Assembly (NCBI RefSeq): GCF_900143255.1
Contig: NZ_FRDI01000003.1
Span: forward strand, 422,641 to 486,640
Direction: 5' to 3'
DNA: 64,000 bases
Source of the DNA: Desulfovibrio litoralis DSM 11393
Lineage (GTDB): Bacteria; Desulfobacterota; Desulfovibrionia; Desulfovibrionales; Desulfovibrionaceae
The notes under the pieces were generated by a model that worked only from the letters and a program-made list of their open reading frames with translations, ran no database searches and was not told the DNA's origin. Position numbers and translations under genes: made by a program. Below are positions 8,574 to 18,127 of this stretch, one piece after another (the stretch's first letter is position 1; the number at the start of each line of letters is the position of its first letter).

Positions 8574-10010
8574 ATGAAAAATCAAACTTATACAATACTT
8601 ACACAAAAAATACTTGTTTTTTTAATGCTGAACATTTTTATCATTACATCTATTTTCCCTTTGTCTGCAAAAGCCGATTTGTTTAGTTTCGGAATTAAAG
8701 ACGAAATAGAACTGGGGCGACAATTTGATGTTATGGTAAGATCTCGCTTGCCTTTAATAGAAGACCCGGAAATAAAAAACTATGTGGAAGAGATGTTCCA
8801 AAAACTCTTAAAACAAGCTCCACCCCAACCCTTTGATTTTAAAGTTGCCGTTTTAAGAGATAGTGCAATGAACGCTTTTGCGGCTCCGGGCGGTTATCTT
8901 TTTTTACATACGGGTCTTATTATGAATATGGACTCAGAAAGCGAAGTTGCCGCCGTGCTTGCCCATGAATTAGCCCACGCAACCCAACGACATATCGCAG
9001 GACGCATAGAACACGGAAAAAAAATGACTGCCTTAACCTTGGTCGGAGCTTTAGCCGCCGCCATATTTGGACAAGGCGAGGCTAAAGGGGCGGGCGTCGC
9101 CGGTTCTATGGCCCTCGGACAATCGTCCATGCTCAGTTACTCCAGAGCCGATGAAGACGAAGCAGACCAAATTGGCTTTAAATATTACGTTGACGCAGGC
9201 TATAAACCAGAGGGAATGGTAGATGCCTTTAAAAAAATGCAACGCAGGCAATGGGCAACGGGAAGAAGCATTCCCGCCTATCTCTCTACTCACCCTTCAA
9301 TTAGCGAGCGTATCAAAGACATAGAAGCAAGGGTAAGACAGCTTCCCAAAGCGATCCAAAACAGAAAAGAAGATAACGCTCAATTTTGGCGTATCCAAAC
9401 GTTAATAACCGCAAAATATGCCGACAAAGAATTAGCCTTGGCTCGTTTTAATGAAATTTTACAAAGTGGAACAGAACAACAAAAATGCCTCGCCAAGTTA
9501 GGAATGGCAATAGTTTTATCACGCCAAAACAAGGTTAAAGAGGCTAATGAGTTTTTCAACAAGGCTCTACAATGTAGCCCGAATGACAATATGGCAATTA
9601 GAGAATTTGGTATTTTTAACTATTATAAAGGAAATATAAAAGAGGCGGAAAAATATCTTAACTTAGCACTCGCCAAAAACCCAAGAGATATTTTAACAAA
9701 CTTTTATTACGGAAGACTTCAGGCCGATAATGGAAACTTAAAAGAAGCGGAACAACTTTTTAAAGAAGTTTTGCGTTATTTGCCCAATGACCCTGATGTA
9801 CATGAAGCAATCGCCAAAGTATTCGGCAGTAAAGGCGAAATGTTTAAAGCCAATCTACATTTAGCTTACAGCTATGTTTATCAAAACAATCGAAAAAAAT
9901 ATGAGGCTCAACTTGTTAAATTAAAAGAGCTGGCAAAGACCCAAAATGAAAAAGATGAAACCGATAAAATAGAAAATATTATGACAGAAAGAAAAAAATA
10001 CATAAGATAA
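8574..10010 (+). CDS. Periplasmic M48 metallopeptidase with TPR domain (BepA/YfgC-like)
   Basis: 478 residues with an N-terminal signal peptide (about 1-35, cleaved near KADL). The catalytic M48 domain has HELAH at 131-135 and a downstream YSRADEDEADQIG segment supplying the third zinc ligand, then STHPSISERI. The second half (about 270-460) is a tetratricopeptide array. E. coli BepA uses this layout to assist or degrade outer-membrane proteins such as LptD at the BAM machinery in the periplasm; the same role is likely. It lies 85 bp after selB on the same strand, so readthrough is possible, but no functional link is evident. Many homologues are annotated M48 family metalloprotease. Confidence 0.92.
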   Translation: MKNQTYTILTQKILVFLMLNIFIITSIFPLSAKADLFSFGIKDEIELGRQFDVMVRSRLPLIEDPEIKNYVEEMFQKLLKQAPPQPFDFKVAVLRDSAMNAFAAPGGYLFLHTGLIMNMDSESEVAAVLAHELAHATQRHIAGRIEHGKKMTALTLVGALAAAIFGQGEAKGAGVAGSMALGQSSMLSYSRADEDEADQIGFKYYVDAGYKPEGMVDAFKKMQRRQWATGRSIPAYLSTHPSISERIKDIEARVRQLPKAIQNRKEDNAQFWRIQTLITAKYADKELALARFNEILQSGTEQQKCLAKLGMAIVLSRQNKVKEANEFFNKALQCSPNDNMAIREFGIFNYYKGNIKEAEKYLNLALAKNPRDILTNFYYGRLQADNGNLKEAEQLFKEVLRYLPNDPDVHEAIAKVFGSKGEMFKANLHLAYSYVYQNNRKKYEAQLVKLKELAKTQNEKDETDKIENIMTERKKYIR

Positions 10011-10254
10011 TTTATTACAATATGTTAACGATAAAAAAACAACTTTTAACCGCAACTCTAAACATATTTGACGTTTAAATATTTTGAAAATTAAGTAAAA
10101 AATATGATTTTAGTCAAAAAAATTAAACTTATTCCTTGACAAATTTCAACATATAGATAAGCATTACTAAGAATATTACAGACGTTGTAGCTAAATATTT
10201 CGTCTTGGTATTTATATTATAACTTTATATTTTTTGCTGTTTGCAGGAGGTCTT

Positions 10255-10758
10255 ATGAATAAAGCATTACGTTATGCTTTTATGGCTGTTATGTTGTTGG
10301 CGATGGCTGTTGCTACTGGTTGTGCCAAAAAAGTTGGTACTGATACCCCTACTGGTGAAGGTGGCGGATATACCCAAGCTGATGTTGAAAATGCAAGAAA
10401 AGTTCAAGCTGTTCTTTCTAATAAAACTATTTACTTTGCATTTGATCGCTATGAAATCAAACCTGAAGGAAAAGAAGCCCTTAACCAAAGTGCTGCTTTA
10501 ATTAAACAATTCCCAATCGTGCGTGTACTTATCGAAGGCCACACAGATAACCGCGGAACTGCTGAATACAACTTAGCGTTGGGTGAGCGTCGTGCCCGTG
10601 CTGCTTACGAATATTTAGTTAACTTAGGTGTTAGACCTGAGCAACTAGAAATGGTTAGCTACGGTAAAGAACGTCCAGCCGTTGAAGGTAACAACGAATC
10701 CGCTTGGGCTAAGAACCGTCGTTGCGAATTCCGCGTTGTGTTCCCACCTATCAACTAA
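10255..10758 (+). CDS. pal: Peptidoglycan-associated lipoprotein Pal (OmpA/MotB domain)
   Basis: 167 residues. The signal peptide ends in the lipobox AVATGC, giving an outer-membrane lipoprotein. The C-terminal OmpA-like domain (about 60-165) has the peptidoglycan-binding signature VLIEGHTDNRGTAEYNLALGERRA and the conserved FRVVF end. Pal links the outer membrane to peptidoglycan in the Tol-Pal system. The start at 10255 follows AGGAGG at perfect spacing; an upstream TTG/CTG start would add seven residues with no signal. tolB and other tol genes are not adjacent on this side. Codon use is richer in strong codons than the neighbours, as expected for an abundant protein. Confidence 0.95.
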   Translation: MNKALRYAFMAVMLLAMAVATGCAKKVGTDTPTGEGGGYTQADVENARKVQAVLSNKTIYFAFDRYEIKPEGKEALNQSAALIKQFPIVRVLIEGHTDNRGTAEYNLALGERRARAAYEYLVNLGVRPEQLEMVSYGKERPAVEGNNESAWAKNRRCEFRVVFPPIN

Positions 10759-10786
10759 GAATTTAAAAAGTTTCTAAAATCAACAA

Positions 10787-10821
10787 AAAAAGCACTCGTT
10801 TAATTGCGGGTGCTTTTTTTA
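10787..10821 (+). terminator. pal terminator
   Basis: AAGCACTCG and CGGGTGCTT pair (one G-T) around an 8-base loop, followed by seven T. It lies about 30 bp past the pal stop codon. Confidence 0.9.
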
Positions 10822-10917
10822 TTGGCTAAATATTTTTTAATGCAATCAAATTTTAATACAATCAAAGACTATTCACTGTAGTCTTTAACAAGCGAGTTAT
10901 ATCTCTTTAACAAATAC

Positions 10918-11018
10918 ATTGCAAAACTAGGTTTTGCGTGTTTTTCATCGTTTTAAGCTCTGTATACAAATAACATAAAACGTCTTAAGCCACTGTAAGA
11001 CTATTATGCAATAGCCTC
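10918..11018 (-). repeat. Interspersed palindromic repeat, copy 1
   Basis: Contains the terminal motif ATTGCAAAACT...GTTTTGCGTG, then CATCGTTTTAAGCTCTGTAT, CATAAAACGTCTTAAG and finally GACTATTATGCAATAGCCTC. The first roughly 75 bases match, in reverse complement, the elements at 16729-16800 and 63785-63861; the last 20 match the elements at 29020-29040 and 63681-63702. It lies in the intergenic space between the convergent pal and cyclase genes. No ORF. The rest of the 10759-11117 gap shows nothing else beyond the pal terminator. Confidence 0.7.
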
Positions 11019-11117
11019 AACATCACAAGACTTTAATTATTAACGATTTATTATGACCTTAAGATGATAATTAAGGAAAAGAGAGTAACAAAGAGAAAAG
11101 CCCTCGTCTTATAATTT

Positions 11118-13322
11118 CTATTTAATACTTAAAACCCAAACTCCGTCCCAATTTTCAGGTGGATTGGCGAGTAGTTTTTTAGTGCGTTCAACATACAATT
11201 CATAAATATAGGTTGTGGGGAATTTTTCTCTTAAGGCTTCAAAATCAATTAAGGCATCTTCAAAGTTACCCTTTTGATAACTATCAATAGCAGTATCCCA
11301 AGTTTTCAACTCTTCTTCCCGCTTTTTTGCTTCTTCGAGTGTCATGGGAATATAAACGGCTATAGGCTGTTGTTTCCCCTTTACCCTTAAAACATCTAAA
11401 AACTGAAACCCAAAGTGAGATTCACACTCTTCTTTTGTTATACTGCTAATAACTATTCCTGCTTGATAAATAGCACAAAGCCCTTCTATACGTGAAGCCA
11501 AGTTTACGTTATCGCCAATAATCGTATAGTTTAAAAGGTCAGCAGACCCCATATTTCCAACATAAACTTTACCTGTATGAACCCCTACGCCCATAGACAT
11601 AGTTAAACCAAAGTCTGTTGCAAGTTCAACATTCAACTTTTCCAAGTTTTCATGCAGTTTAATGGCAGTTTCCACAGCCTTAACCGCATGATAAGGAACA
11701 GGCACGGGAGCGTTCCAAAAACACATCAGAGAATCACCGATAAATTTATCTAAAGTACCGCTGTTCTCACGCACCAAAGCCGTCATAGGAGTAAAATATC
11801 GATTAAGCAGATTAACCACCTGTTCTGGTTTTAAACTCTCAGACATTGCGGTAAAACGGCGGATATCAGTAAACATGATCGTTACGTTGCGTTCCTCACC
11901 GGCAAAAATATTACCTTGTAACTTTGTAATACGTTTAACGATTTCCGGAGAAACATAACGAGAAAACGTATTGTATAAAAAGGCTTTTTGTCTTTCTGCC
12001 TGCCAAAAACGTAAAAACAAAATAAAAACACCTTGCGAACCTATTGTAATAAGCCCGTATAAAGGCGAAAGGTAATAACCTTGTATAAAGTAATAGCGGC
12101 TGATAAAAACAATACTGCCCGCCATAAACAAACCAACGAGCATATATACATAAGGACGTGCAAAACCAAAAATAAATATCGAAATTATACCGGAAATAAA
12201 TATGATTAAAACTTGAACAACATGCACCCAAGGAATATCTTGAATAAATTTTTGAGCAAGAACTGCGTCCAACAAAGTTGCGTGAATCTCAATTCCGGGA
12301 TAAAAAGTATCAAACGGAGTCGCCCTAATATCCAACAACCCCGGGGCAGACGTTCCCACAAAAGCAACAGCCCCCTTTAATATAGTAGGGTCAACCTTAT
12401 CTTGCAAAACATCTTTTGCACTAATATAAGTATAGGTTTTGTGAGGTCCTTGGAAGGGTAAAAGAAACTCACCCTCAGGACTAAGCGGAATAGTATAAGC
12501 TCCGACACGCACAGATTCAATGCCCTCAGGATTCATATTCACAGTGAGTTTTTTTGCTCCCAAAGCCAACATCAAAACCCGTAAAGACAAAGAAGAATAA
12601 ACTTCATCATTCCATTTAAACAACAGAGGAACACGCCGAACTATTCCATCGCTATCAGGCGAAACATTAATAAAACCAATAGGAGCATTGTTCCAAAAGC
12701 TTTCTAAAGGCAGGGTCGCCGAACTGATATTTAAAACACTGGACTCAAACTCTTTTGCACCTTGACTTCCCTTTATAATCAAATTAACTGAGCCGGGCAT
12801 ATCTAACGCCTCAGACGGTTTTGTTTTTTCAAAGTGTGCATAAGCCCCTAAAACGCTTGGAGTATCTTTTAGCGTTTTTGCTAACATTTGATCGTAATCA
12901 AGCATAGCTTGGGGAAAACCCTGAAGGTTTAGATTAAGATTTTCATGTTCTTTCAGATATTTTTTTATACTGGTCGGAGAAGAACGGTCGGGTTCAGAAA
13001 ATAAAATATCTAAGGCTATCGCCGAAACACCTTGTTCTTTAAGCTTAATCAAAAGATTAGAAACCAAATAACGTGGCCAAGGCCATTGACCATATGCGTC
13101 AAGAGAGGCTTCATCAATATCAATAACAACCGGAACCGCCGTTAGTGCCTCACGCTTTGCCAGTGGCAACAAGGTATCATAAACCTTAAAATCAAATTGA
13201 CGGATAAGAGAAACTTGAGAAATATATAAAGATATAAGTATAAAAATAATCGCTAAGCCACTAAAAATAATTGAAACCCATCTAAGTCTCAACAATCTCA
13301 TTAAACTTCTAAAAAAATACAT
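11118..13322 (-). CDS. CHASE2-domain adenylate/guanylate cyclase
   Basis: 734 residues, inner-membrane sensor. One N-terminal membrane span (about 15-35), a large periplasmic CHASE2 domain (about 40-355, with the IDIDEASLDAYGQWPWPR signature), three membrane spans (about 365-440) and a cytosolic class III nucleotide cyclase domain (about 470-650). The catalytic domain has the metal-binding FTDIRRFT and FIGDSLMCFW motifs plus NLASRIEGL, so it looks active; the Lys in LDKFIGD favours adenylate over guanylate specificity, but this is not certain. The signal sensed by CHASE2 is unknown. Stop-to-start distance to the downstream HD-GYP gene's partner is small (63 bp between 13386 and 13322 boundaries), and both run on the minus strand, so the HD-GYP gene is probably transcribed first and the cyclase second. 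Confidence 0.9.
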   Translation of the reverse strand: MYFFRSLMRLLRLRWVSIIFSGLAIIFILISLYISQVSLIRQFDFKVYDTLLPLAKREALTAVPVVIDIDEASLDAYGQWPWPRYLVSNLLIKLKEQGVSAIALDILFSEPDRSSPTSIKKYLKEHENLNLNLQGFPQAMLDYDQMLAKTLKDTPSVLGAYAHFEKTKPSEALDMPGSVNLIIKGSQGAKEFESSVLNISSATLPLESFWNNAPIGFINVSPDSDGIVRRVPLLFKWNDEVYSSLSLRVLMLALGAKKLTVNMNPEGIESVRVGAYTIPLSPEGEFLLPFQGPHKTYTYISAKDVLQDKVDPTILKGAVAFVGTSAPGLLDIRATPFDTFYPGIEIHATLLDAVLAQKFIQDIPWVHVVQVLIIFISGIISIFIFGFARPYVYMLVGLFMAGSIVFISRYYFIQGYYLSPLYGLITIGSQGVFILFLRFWQAERQKAFLYNTFSRYVSPEIVKRITKLQGNIFAGEERNVTIMFTDIRRFTAMSESLKPEQVVNLLNRYFTPMTALVRENSGTLDKFIGDSLMCFWNAPVPVPYHAVKAVETAIKLHENLEKLNVELATDFGLTMSMGVGVHTGKVYVGNMGSADLLNYTIIGDNVNLASRIEGLCAIYQAGIVISSITKEECESHFGFQFLDVLRVKGKQQPIAVYIPMTLEEAKKREEELKTWDTAIDSYQKGNFEDALIDFEALREKFPTTYIYELYVERTKKLLANPPENWDGVWVLSIK

Positions 13323-13385
13323 AAACCAGCCTAAATTATGAGTTAATAACGCTTTTATAAGCTGTTATATGTTTTGCCACAACAC

Positions 13386-15413
13386 CTAAGCAGTTGCAAC
13401 ATCAGGAAAGCGTTCATAAATCTTATGAATCAAATCAAAAATATCGTTAAAACATTCTACTAATAAAGGGTCAAAGTGTTGCCCCGCTTCTCTGTTTAAA
13501 AAAAGTCTTGCTTCTTCAAAACTCCAAGCGTTTTTATAACAACGAGACGAAACGAGTGCATCAAAAACATCGGCAATAGCGGCAATTCTGGCAACTAGCG
13601 GAATAGATGTTCCTTCAAGTCTATCAGAGTCGTCTGAGCCAACGTAACCTTGTCCATTCCATTTCTGGTGATGGTGTAGGGCAACGTCGTGTGCCAGTTC
13701 GGTAATATCTTTTGTTTCGCTACTTAATAAAGAAGCACCGAGTCTGGTATGATTACGCATTGTTATATATTCTTCCTCGGTCAAGCGGGCTTTCTTTTTA
13801 AGAATAAGGTCGCTTATTCCCACCTTTCCAACATCGTGTAACATACTTGCCAGACGAATTTGCCCTTTAAAAAAGCGAATTTCATCAGGTGTTTTTTGGT
13901 GTTTTTCTGCCCAACGTTGATAGAGTTCTGCGGAAATAGCACCAACACGTTCCGCATGAGGACCGGTTTCAGTTGGATCATGAATGGCAATTACTTTTAA
14001 CATACGATAAATGTTTTTACGCAAAATTCCACTTATTTCCAGAACATTCGCGGCTTCTCTAGCAAGTAGACGCACGTTATTTTCCATATTAATGTCAAAA
14101 GCCTGTATTTTTTTAGAACGAGGGTTTATACTGTTAATAAGTTGTAAAACACCCAACAAGTTTTTATTCCTGTCAAAAAATGGCATGACCAACATTGATT
14201 TTGACTGATAGCCGGTTGCTTTATCAAAACTATCATTAAAATGATAAGGCAAATCTTTAGGCAAAGTTTCAACATCGGGAATATTAAGAGTTTTTCCCGT
14301 ACTGGCAACATAACCGGCGATTGAATCAAGAGAGATAGGAAGACGCACGTTTACATAAGCATGTTTATATGAACTATCAGCAGGGAAAAGCGTATCATTA
14401 TGTGTATAGGCAAAAACCAGTTGATTATTTTCAACCAGAAAAACAGTTCCCGCATCAGCCTGTGTAATTTCCCTGCTTGTTGCTAAAATACGATCTAAGA
14501 TAATACTTTCATCTTTATGAATTCCAAGATTTTCTACGAACTCAAACATCCAATCGCTACGTTGAGGAATAAAAGAGGTATCTTTTTTGGGAATAAATCT
14601 TAAACCTTCTTTAGCAACATAAACTCGGTTATATAAATCACTGCTTCCGCTTGTCTTTGGCATAACGGTATCTTGCAAATCATCAAGTTCTTTATCGCTT
14701 CTATCTTGCATATGATGAGATAAAACCAAACAAGGAACCTTTGCTCTGGCTGCAAGTTCAACCCAATCTTCCCACTTGGAATGCCCCCAACCTTCGTGGT
14801 AATCATCTTTTCCATAAGCGGCATCAACAACGGCAACATCTATGCGAGAAAGCAGTTCGAAAGTATTTGAACGCACAACAGGATCACTTGTAATCTCATG
14901 ATCACCACTATATAAAAAAACAGATTCATCGGCATAAACTTTATAAGCAACACTACCACCGGGGTGGTTACCTAAAAAGGGTTTAACCTTAATCGGATTA
15001 TTTTTTCTTTTAGAAACATTAATTACTTTTCCGGGCGTAACAATATGTTGAACAATCTTACTGCGAAGTTGTTTAAACATTACGGGAAAAGTTTTTCCAT
15101 CAAAAAAGTTTTTTACCACTCTTTTTAAAGAAGCAGGTACATACACATGAATTGTCCAATTTGGGTTATGAATAGGTTTAAAAAAACCCAAACCCTGAAT
15201 ATGGTCTGCGTGTCCATGACTTAAAAAAAGATGACAAACCCCGCTATCAGGCAAGGTTGTTCCTAAATGATGCAAGCCGGAACCCGCATCAAAAATTAAC
15301 AAGTCATTATTGTCTGTGCGAACTTCAATACAAGTAGTATTCGCACCATAAAACTGTGTTGTCGGAGATGGGCTTGATATACTTCCGCGTACGCCCCAAA
15401 GGACTATTTCCAT
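13386..15413 (-). CDS. Metallo-beta-lactamase fold - GAF - HD-GYP fusion protein
   Basis: 675 residues, cytosolic, three domains. The first (about 1-275) is a metallo-beta-lactamase-fold hydrolase of the PhnP/RNase Z kind, with the zinc motif SHGHADH at 65-71 and further metal ligands (SGDHE near 169-173 and VLSHH near 230-234). The middle (about 300-460) is a GAF sensor domain. The last (about 470-660) is an HD-GYP domain with HD at 526-527 and HHHQKWNGQGYV at 580-591; the name-giving GYP reads GYV. HD-GYP proteins hydrolyse cyclic di-GMP. What the MBL domain cleaves is unknown. Fused to a sensor and a phosphodiesterase it may hydrolyse a related nucleotide or act as a redox/ligand sensor. 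It precedes the cyclase gene in a likely two-gene operon, which would couple two cyclic-nucleotide signals. Confidence 0.88.
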   Translation of the reverse strand: MEIVLWGVRGSISSPSPTTQFYGANTTCIEVRTDNNDLLIFDAGSGLHHLGTTLPDSGVCHLFLSHGHADHIQGLGFFKPIHNPNWTIHVYVPASLKRVVKNFFDGKTFPVMFKQLRSKIVQHIVTPGKVINVSKRKNNPIKVKPFLGNHPGGSVAYKVYADESVFLYSGDHEITSDPVVRSNTFELLSRIDVAVVDAAYGKDDYHEGWGHSKWEDWVELAARAKVPCLVLSHHMQDRSDKELDDLQDTVMPKTSGSSDLYNRVYVAKEGLRFIPKKDTSFIPQRSDWMFEFVENLGIHKDESIILDRILATSREITQADAGTVFLVENNQLVFAYTHNDTLFPADSSYKHAYVNVRLPISLDSIAGYVASTGKTLNIPDVETLPKDLPYHFNDSFDKATGYQSKSMLVMPFFDRNKNLLGVLQLINSINPRSKKIQAFDINMENNVRLLAREAANVLEISGILRKNIYRMLKVIAIHDPTETGPHAERVGAISAELYQRWAEKHQKTPDEIRFFKGQIRLASMLHDVGKVGISDLILKKKARLTEEEYITMRNHTRLGASLLSSETKDITELAHDVALHHHQKWNGQGYVGSDDSDRLEGTSIPLVARIAAIADVFDALVSSRCYKNAWSFEEARLFLNREAGQHFDPLLVECFNDIFDLIHKIYERFPDVATA

Positions 15414-15563
15414 AATTACAACCCCTCTTTAGCCAAGATTTTTAAATATATAACTAAAAACTATCGATTAAACTAAATAATTTCAAACAATAAACCTGAA
15501 TTTTTTAAATATTTATATCTAATATTATACAGCCAGAAAAATAACAATCACAGAATACACTTT

Positions 15564-16580
15564 TTAATACTTTTTGCCAGCTTTTAAATAAGCTTTTTGA
15601 CGAATAAAATCAGAAGATTTTTCCGCAAGAAGCAAATATAACATTTTTAAATAAGCGTTATGAATAAACTCTTTTGACGATAAACGTTTTTGGATAAGAG
15701 AATCGGCAACCCCGTTAAAAACTATTTTTTCTATTTGCTCCGAAAGAAACTTTACTCTGTGTTGTGGTCTATGACTTTCATTAACTTTGTTATACCCACT
15801 TTCAGCGACAAGCTTACACAACTCTGGATTTTCCAATAAAAATTTTATTTTTTGTGCGGTCTCTTCTATATTACCCGGGTCATATCCAAAAAAATCTTTT
15901 TCAGGTTCAAAAAGTTCGGTTAAACCATGTTTTATCAAGGGTGTTAACAAAGGTTTTTTACAACCCAAAACCTCAAATACTCTAAAATTAAGTTCATCAT
16001 GATCACAAAAGTTTAAAACCAAATCAGAGTTGGCATATAAATCGGGAAAAGAGCCTTGCTCTTGCAGGTGTAACTCAGGACACTGTTCTTTTAAGGCGTT
16101 AAAAAAATCTACACGCCTCGGTTTAAGCTCGGGATTCAAATTACCCACAAAAATTGCTCGGTATTTTGGTAAAAGCGGATCAGGATCTAGAGGAATAGAC
16201 CGTAAAGAGGCACAAGGCGGGAACCAAAAGACTTGTTCATTACTCAGACGTTTATTTAAAAATTCCGCAAACTGATCTTTTAAACTGATAAAACACAAAT
16301 CAAAACCTTGGGCATAAAAAGGATACCAAGAATGAATATGGGTATCAATCGCATAAAAAACCGTTAAACAAGGAAATTCTTCAAGGTTGACCAAAGGCGG
16401 AGGCGTACTATAATCGGCTAAAACTACAATATCAGGCGTAAAACCGACCCTTTCAACCAGCTCATTCCAATTATAAACGCCCGGATCTGAATAAGGGATA
16501 TGAAAAAAATCAAAGTATGGGGGAAAATAGTCTAAAGGAAAATAAAGATGACCAATCCAAGCGATTTTCATTTTTTTCAT
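15564..16580 (-). CDS. Glycosyltransferase, CgeB/GT1-like
   Basis: 338 residues, no signal peptide. It resembles the CgeB-type glycosyltransferases common in sulfate reducers: an N-terminal Rossmann half starting KIAWIGHLYFP, a middle segment with FVGNLNPELKPRRVDFF, and a C-terminal GT-B half with the E-x7-E-like LNFRVFEVLGCKKPLLTP motif (about 215-235) that binds the nucleotide sugar. Such enzymes often modify flagellin or surface polysaccharide, which is possible here given the flagellar genes in the window, but nothing in the sequence fixes the acceptor. The start has two candidate ATGs (codons 1 and 4). It is separated by 150 bp from the HD-GYP gene. Confidence 0.75.
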   Translation of the reverse strand: MKKMKIAWIGHLYFPLDYFPPYFDFFHIPYSDPGVYNWNELVERVGFTPDIVVLADYSTPPPLVNLEEFPCLTVFYAIDTHIHSWYPFYAQGFDLCFISLKDQFAEFLNKRLSNEQVFWFPPCASLRSIPLDPDPLLPKYRAIFVGNLNPELKPRRVDFFNALKEQCPELHLQEQGSFPDLYANSDLVLNFCDHDELNFRVFEVLGCKKPLLTPLIKHGLTELFEPEKDFFGYDPGNIEETAQKIKFLLENPELCKLVAESGYNKVNESHRPQHRVKFLSEQIEKIVFNGVADSLIQKRLSSKEFIHNAYLKMLYLLLAEKSSDFIRQKAYLKAGKKY

Positions 16581-16942
16581 AAACGACTATAACTATCCTG
16601 ATTTGTTAAAAGAAAAAGCCTCTGACAACTCTTTTTAAATAAATTATCGGGCTTGATAATAACACAAACAACAGAATTGCACAAGGCTATTTATTAGAAA
16701 GATATAAACAAATATAAGTAATTTTGCGACTTAAGACGTTTTATACTATGTGTATACAAAACATAAAACGAGAAAAAACACGTAAAACAGAGGGTTGCAG
16801 TTCTCTTACTTTAAAACAAAAGCATAAATTAAATATTAAAACTTGCTAAGAACAAGAGAGTATCTTATATTTTGGTAAATTTTTTATTTATTAAACTTAC
16901 TATACTTTAAACTCTAAATAATTCAAATAAGATCGGAGTACC
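16581..16942. other. Intergenic region between divergent genes, 362 bp
   Basis: Lies between the divergent glycosyltransferase and yicC genes and must carry promoters for both. It holds the interspersed repeat at 16729-16800. A TATACT at 16901-16906 could be a -10 element for yicC but lacks a convincing -35. Confidence 0.5.
16729..16800 (+). repeat. Interspersed palindromic repeat, copy 2
   Basis: ACTTAAGACGTTTTATACTA ... TGTATACAAAACATAAAACG ... CACGTAAAACAGAGGGTTGCAG. It aligns along its length with the element at 63785-63861 (same strand) and with 10918-10990 (opposite strand). The GTTTTAT/ATAAAAC arms are self-complementary. Confidence 0.65.
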
Positions 16943-17824
16943 ATGTTAAAAAGCATGACCGGATTTGGTCGCTATTCTCAAGAAGAAGAAAAATGTGTGC
17001 AAACTTGGGAAGTACGTAGCGTAAATAGTCGCTATCTTGATATAAAGTGGCGTCTGCCTCAATGTGTTAGGTCCTTTGAACCAATCTTTGAAAAAACTTT
17101 AAGGCGTTTTGCACAAAGAGGACGTTTGGAAGTCTCTTTAAGCCTTCAATTCAATAATAATTATTCAGACGTCTTAACGTTTAACGACAATGCGGCATCA
17201 AGTATTTTAGATCGTCTAACGCTTTTTGCCAAAGAACGTGGTCATATTTATACACCTGATTATAACCGTCTCTTAGGCCTGTCTCATTTATGGGAAACAG
17301 ACAACTTAAGCAACAACGAAGAATTATCAGACAATCTTGTTCAAGGTTTAGAAGCCGCCTTAACCGATTGGAACGACGCAAGATTAAGCGAAGCAAAAAC
17401 TTTATCAAGCGATATTTTATCACGCATTATCCGCATGGAAGAATGGCTTGATCTTATTATTGAAAGGGCTCCGGAAATAAAAGAAGAAAGATTTTCAGCG
17501 GTTAAAGAGAGAATTGGCGAAATCTTGGCAAATCATCAACAAGAATTGGACGAAGGGCGTTTTTTACAAGAAATCACCCTGCTTGCCGATAAACTTGATG
17601 TAAGTGAAGAATTAACTAGACTTTCCTCTCACTTAGAACGCTTGAGAGAACTCTTAAGCCTCGGAAATGATGCCGGAAGAAGGCTTGACTTTACCATGCA
17701 AGAATGTTTCAGAGAAATAAATACCTGTGGAAATAAAATTCAAGATGTGCAAATATCCAGAATAGTTGTTGACTTTAAAAATGAACTTGAAAAATGTCGT
17801 GAACAAGTTCAAAACTTGGAGTAA
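16943..17824 (+). CDS. yicC: YicC family endoribonuclease-like protein
   Basis: 293 residues. It has the family-defining start MLKSMTGFGR, the VEVRSVNSRYLD-type segment (EVRSVNSRYLDIKWRLP) at about 24-40, and the conserved C-terminus FTMQECFREINTCGNKIQDVQISRIVVDFKNELEKCREQVQN. YicC (DUF1732) proteins are stress-related; E. coli YicC has been reported to affect RNA decay. It opens a plus-strand gene run (yicC, remA, gmk, pyrF) found together in many bacteria. The downstream gene begins three bases after its stop, so the pair are translationally coupled. The ATG follows CGGAG. Confidence 0.93.
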   Translation: MLKSMTGFGRYSQEEEKCVQTWEVRSVNSRYLDIKWRLPQCVRSFEPIFEKTLRRFAQRGRLEVSLSLQFNNNYSDVLTFNDNAASSILDRLTLFAKERGHIYTPDYNRLLGLSHLWETDNLSNNEELSDNLVQGLEAALTDWNDARLSEAKTLSSDILSRIIRMEEWLDLIIERAPEIKEERFSAVKERIGEILANHQQELDEGRFLQEITLLADKLDVSEELTRLSSHLERLRELLSLGNDAGRRLDFTMQECFREINTCGNKIQDVQISRIVVDFKNELEKCREQVQNLE

Positions 17825-17827
17825 GGT

Positions 17828-18079
17828 GTGGCGGAATATAAGCTCTTAAACATAGGCTTTGGGAATGCCGTTTTAATCTCAAGAATTATCAGCATAATAA
17901 ACCCAAACTCTTCTCCGGCTAAAAGGCTTAGAGAAGACGCAAAAGATGAATCAAGGTTAATTGACGCAACCCAAGGGCGTAAAACCAGAGCTGTTATCAT
18001 AACTGATTCAAATCACATTATTTTATCAGCAATACAAGCCGAAACACTCGCACAACGTTTAGTACAAGACGGAAACTAA
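17828..18079 (+). CDS. RemA-like protein (DUF370)
   Basis: 83 residues starting at GTG 17828, with GGAG overlapping the end of yicC. It matches the short DUF370/RemA family: [33 protein letters not shown], then [33 protein letters not shown]. In Bacillus RemA is a DNA-binding activator of biofilm genes; the close link with yicC and gmk is widely conserved outside Bacillus, where its role is unclear. Confidence 0.92.
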   Translation: MAEYKLLNIGFGNAVLISRIISIINPNSSPAKRLREDAKDESRLIDATQGRKTRAVIITDSNHIILSAIQAETLAQRLVQDGN

Positions 18080-18127
18080 TAAAATTTTAACCTCTCTAAC
18101 TTATCTTATCTCTTTTTAGGGTGTTTT

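Noticed and set aside
10136-10170. TTGACA upstream of pal as a full sigma-70 promoter
   Set aside because: The -35 is perfect but no acceptable -10 lies 16-18 bases downstream.
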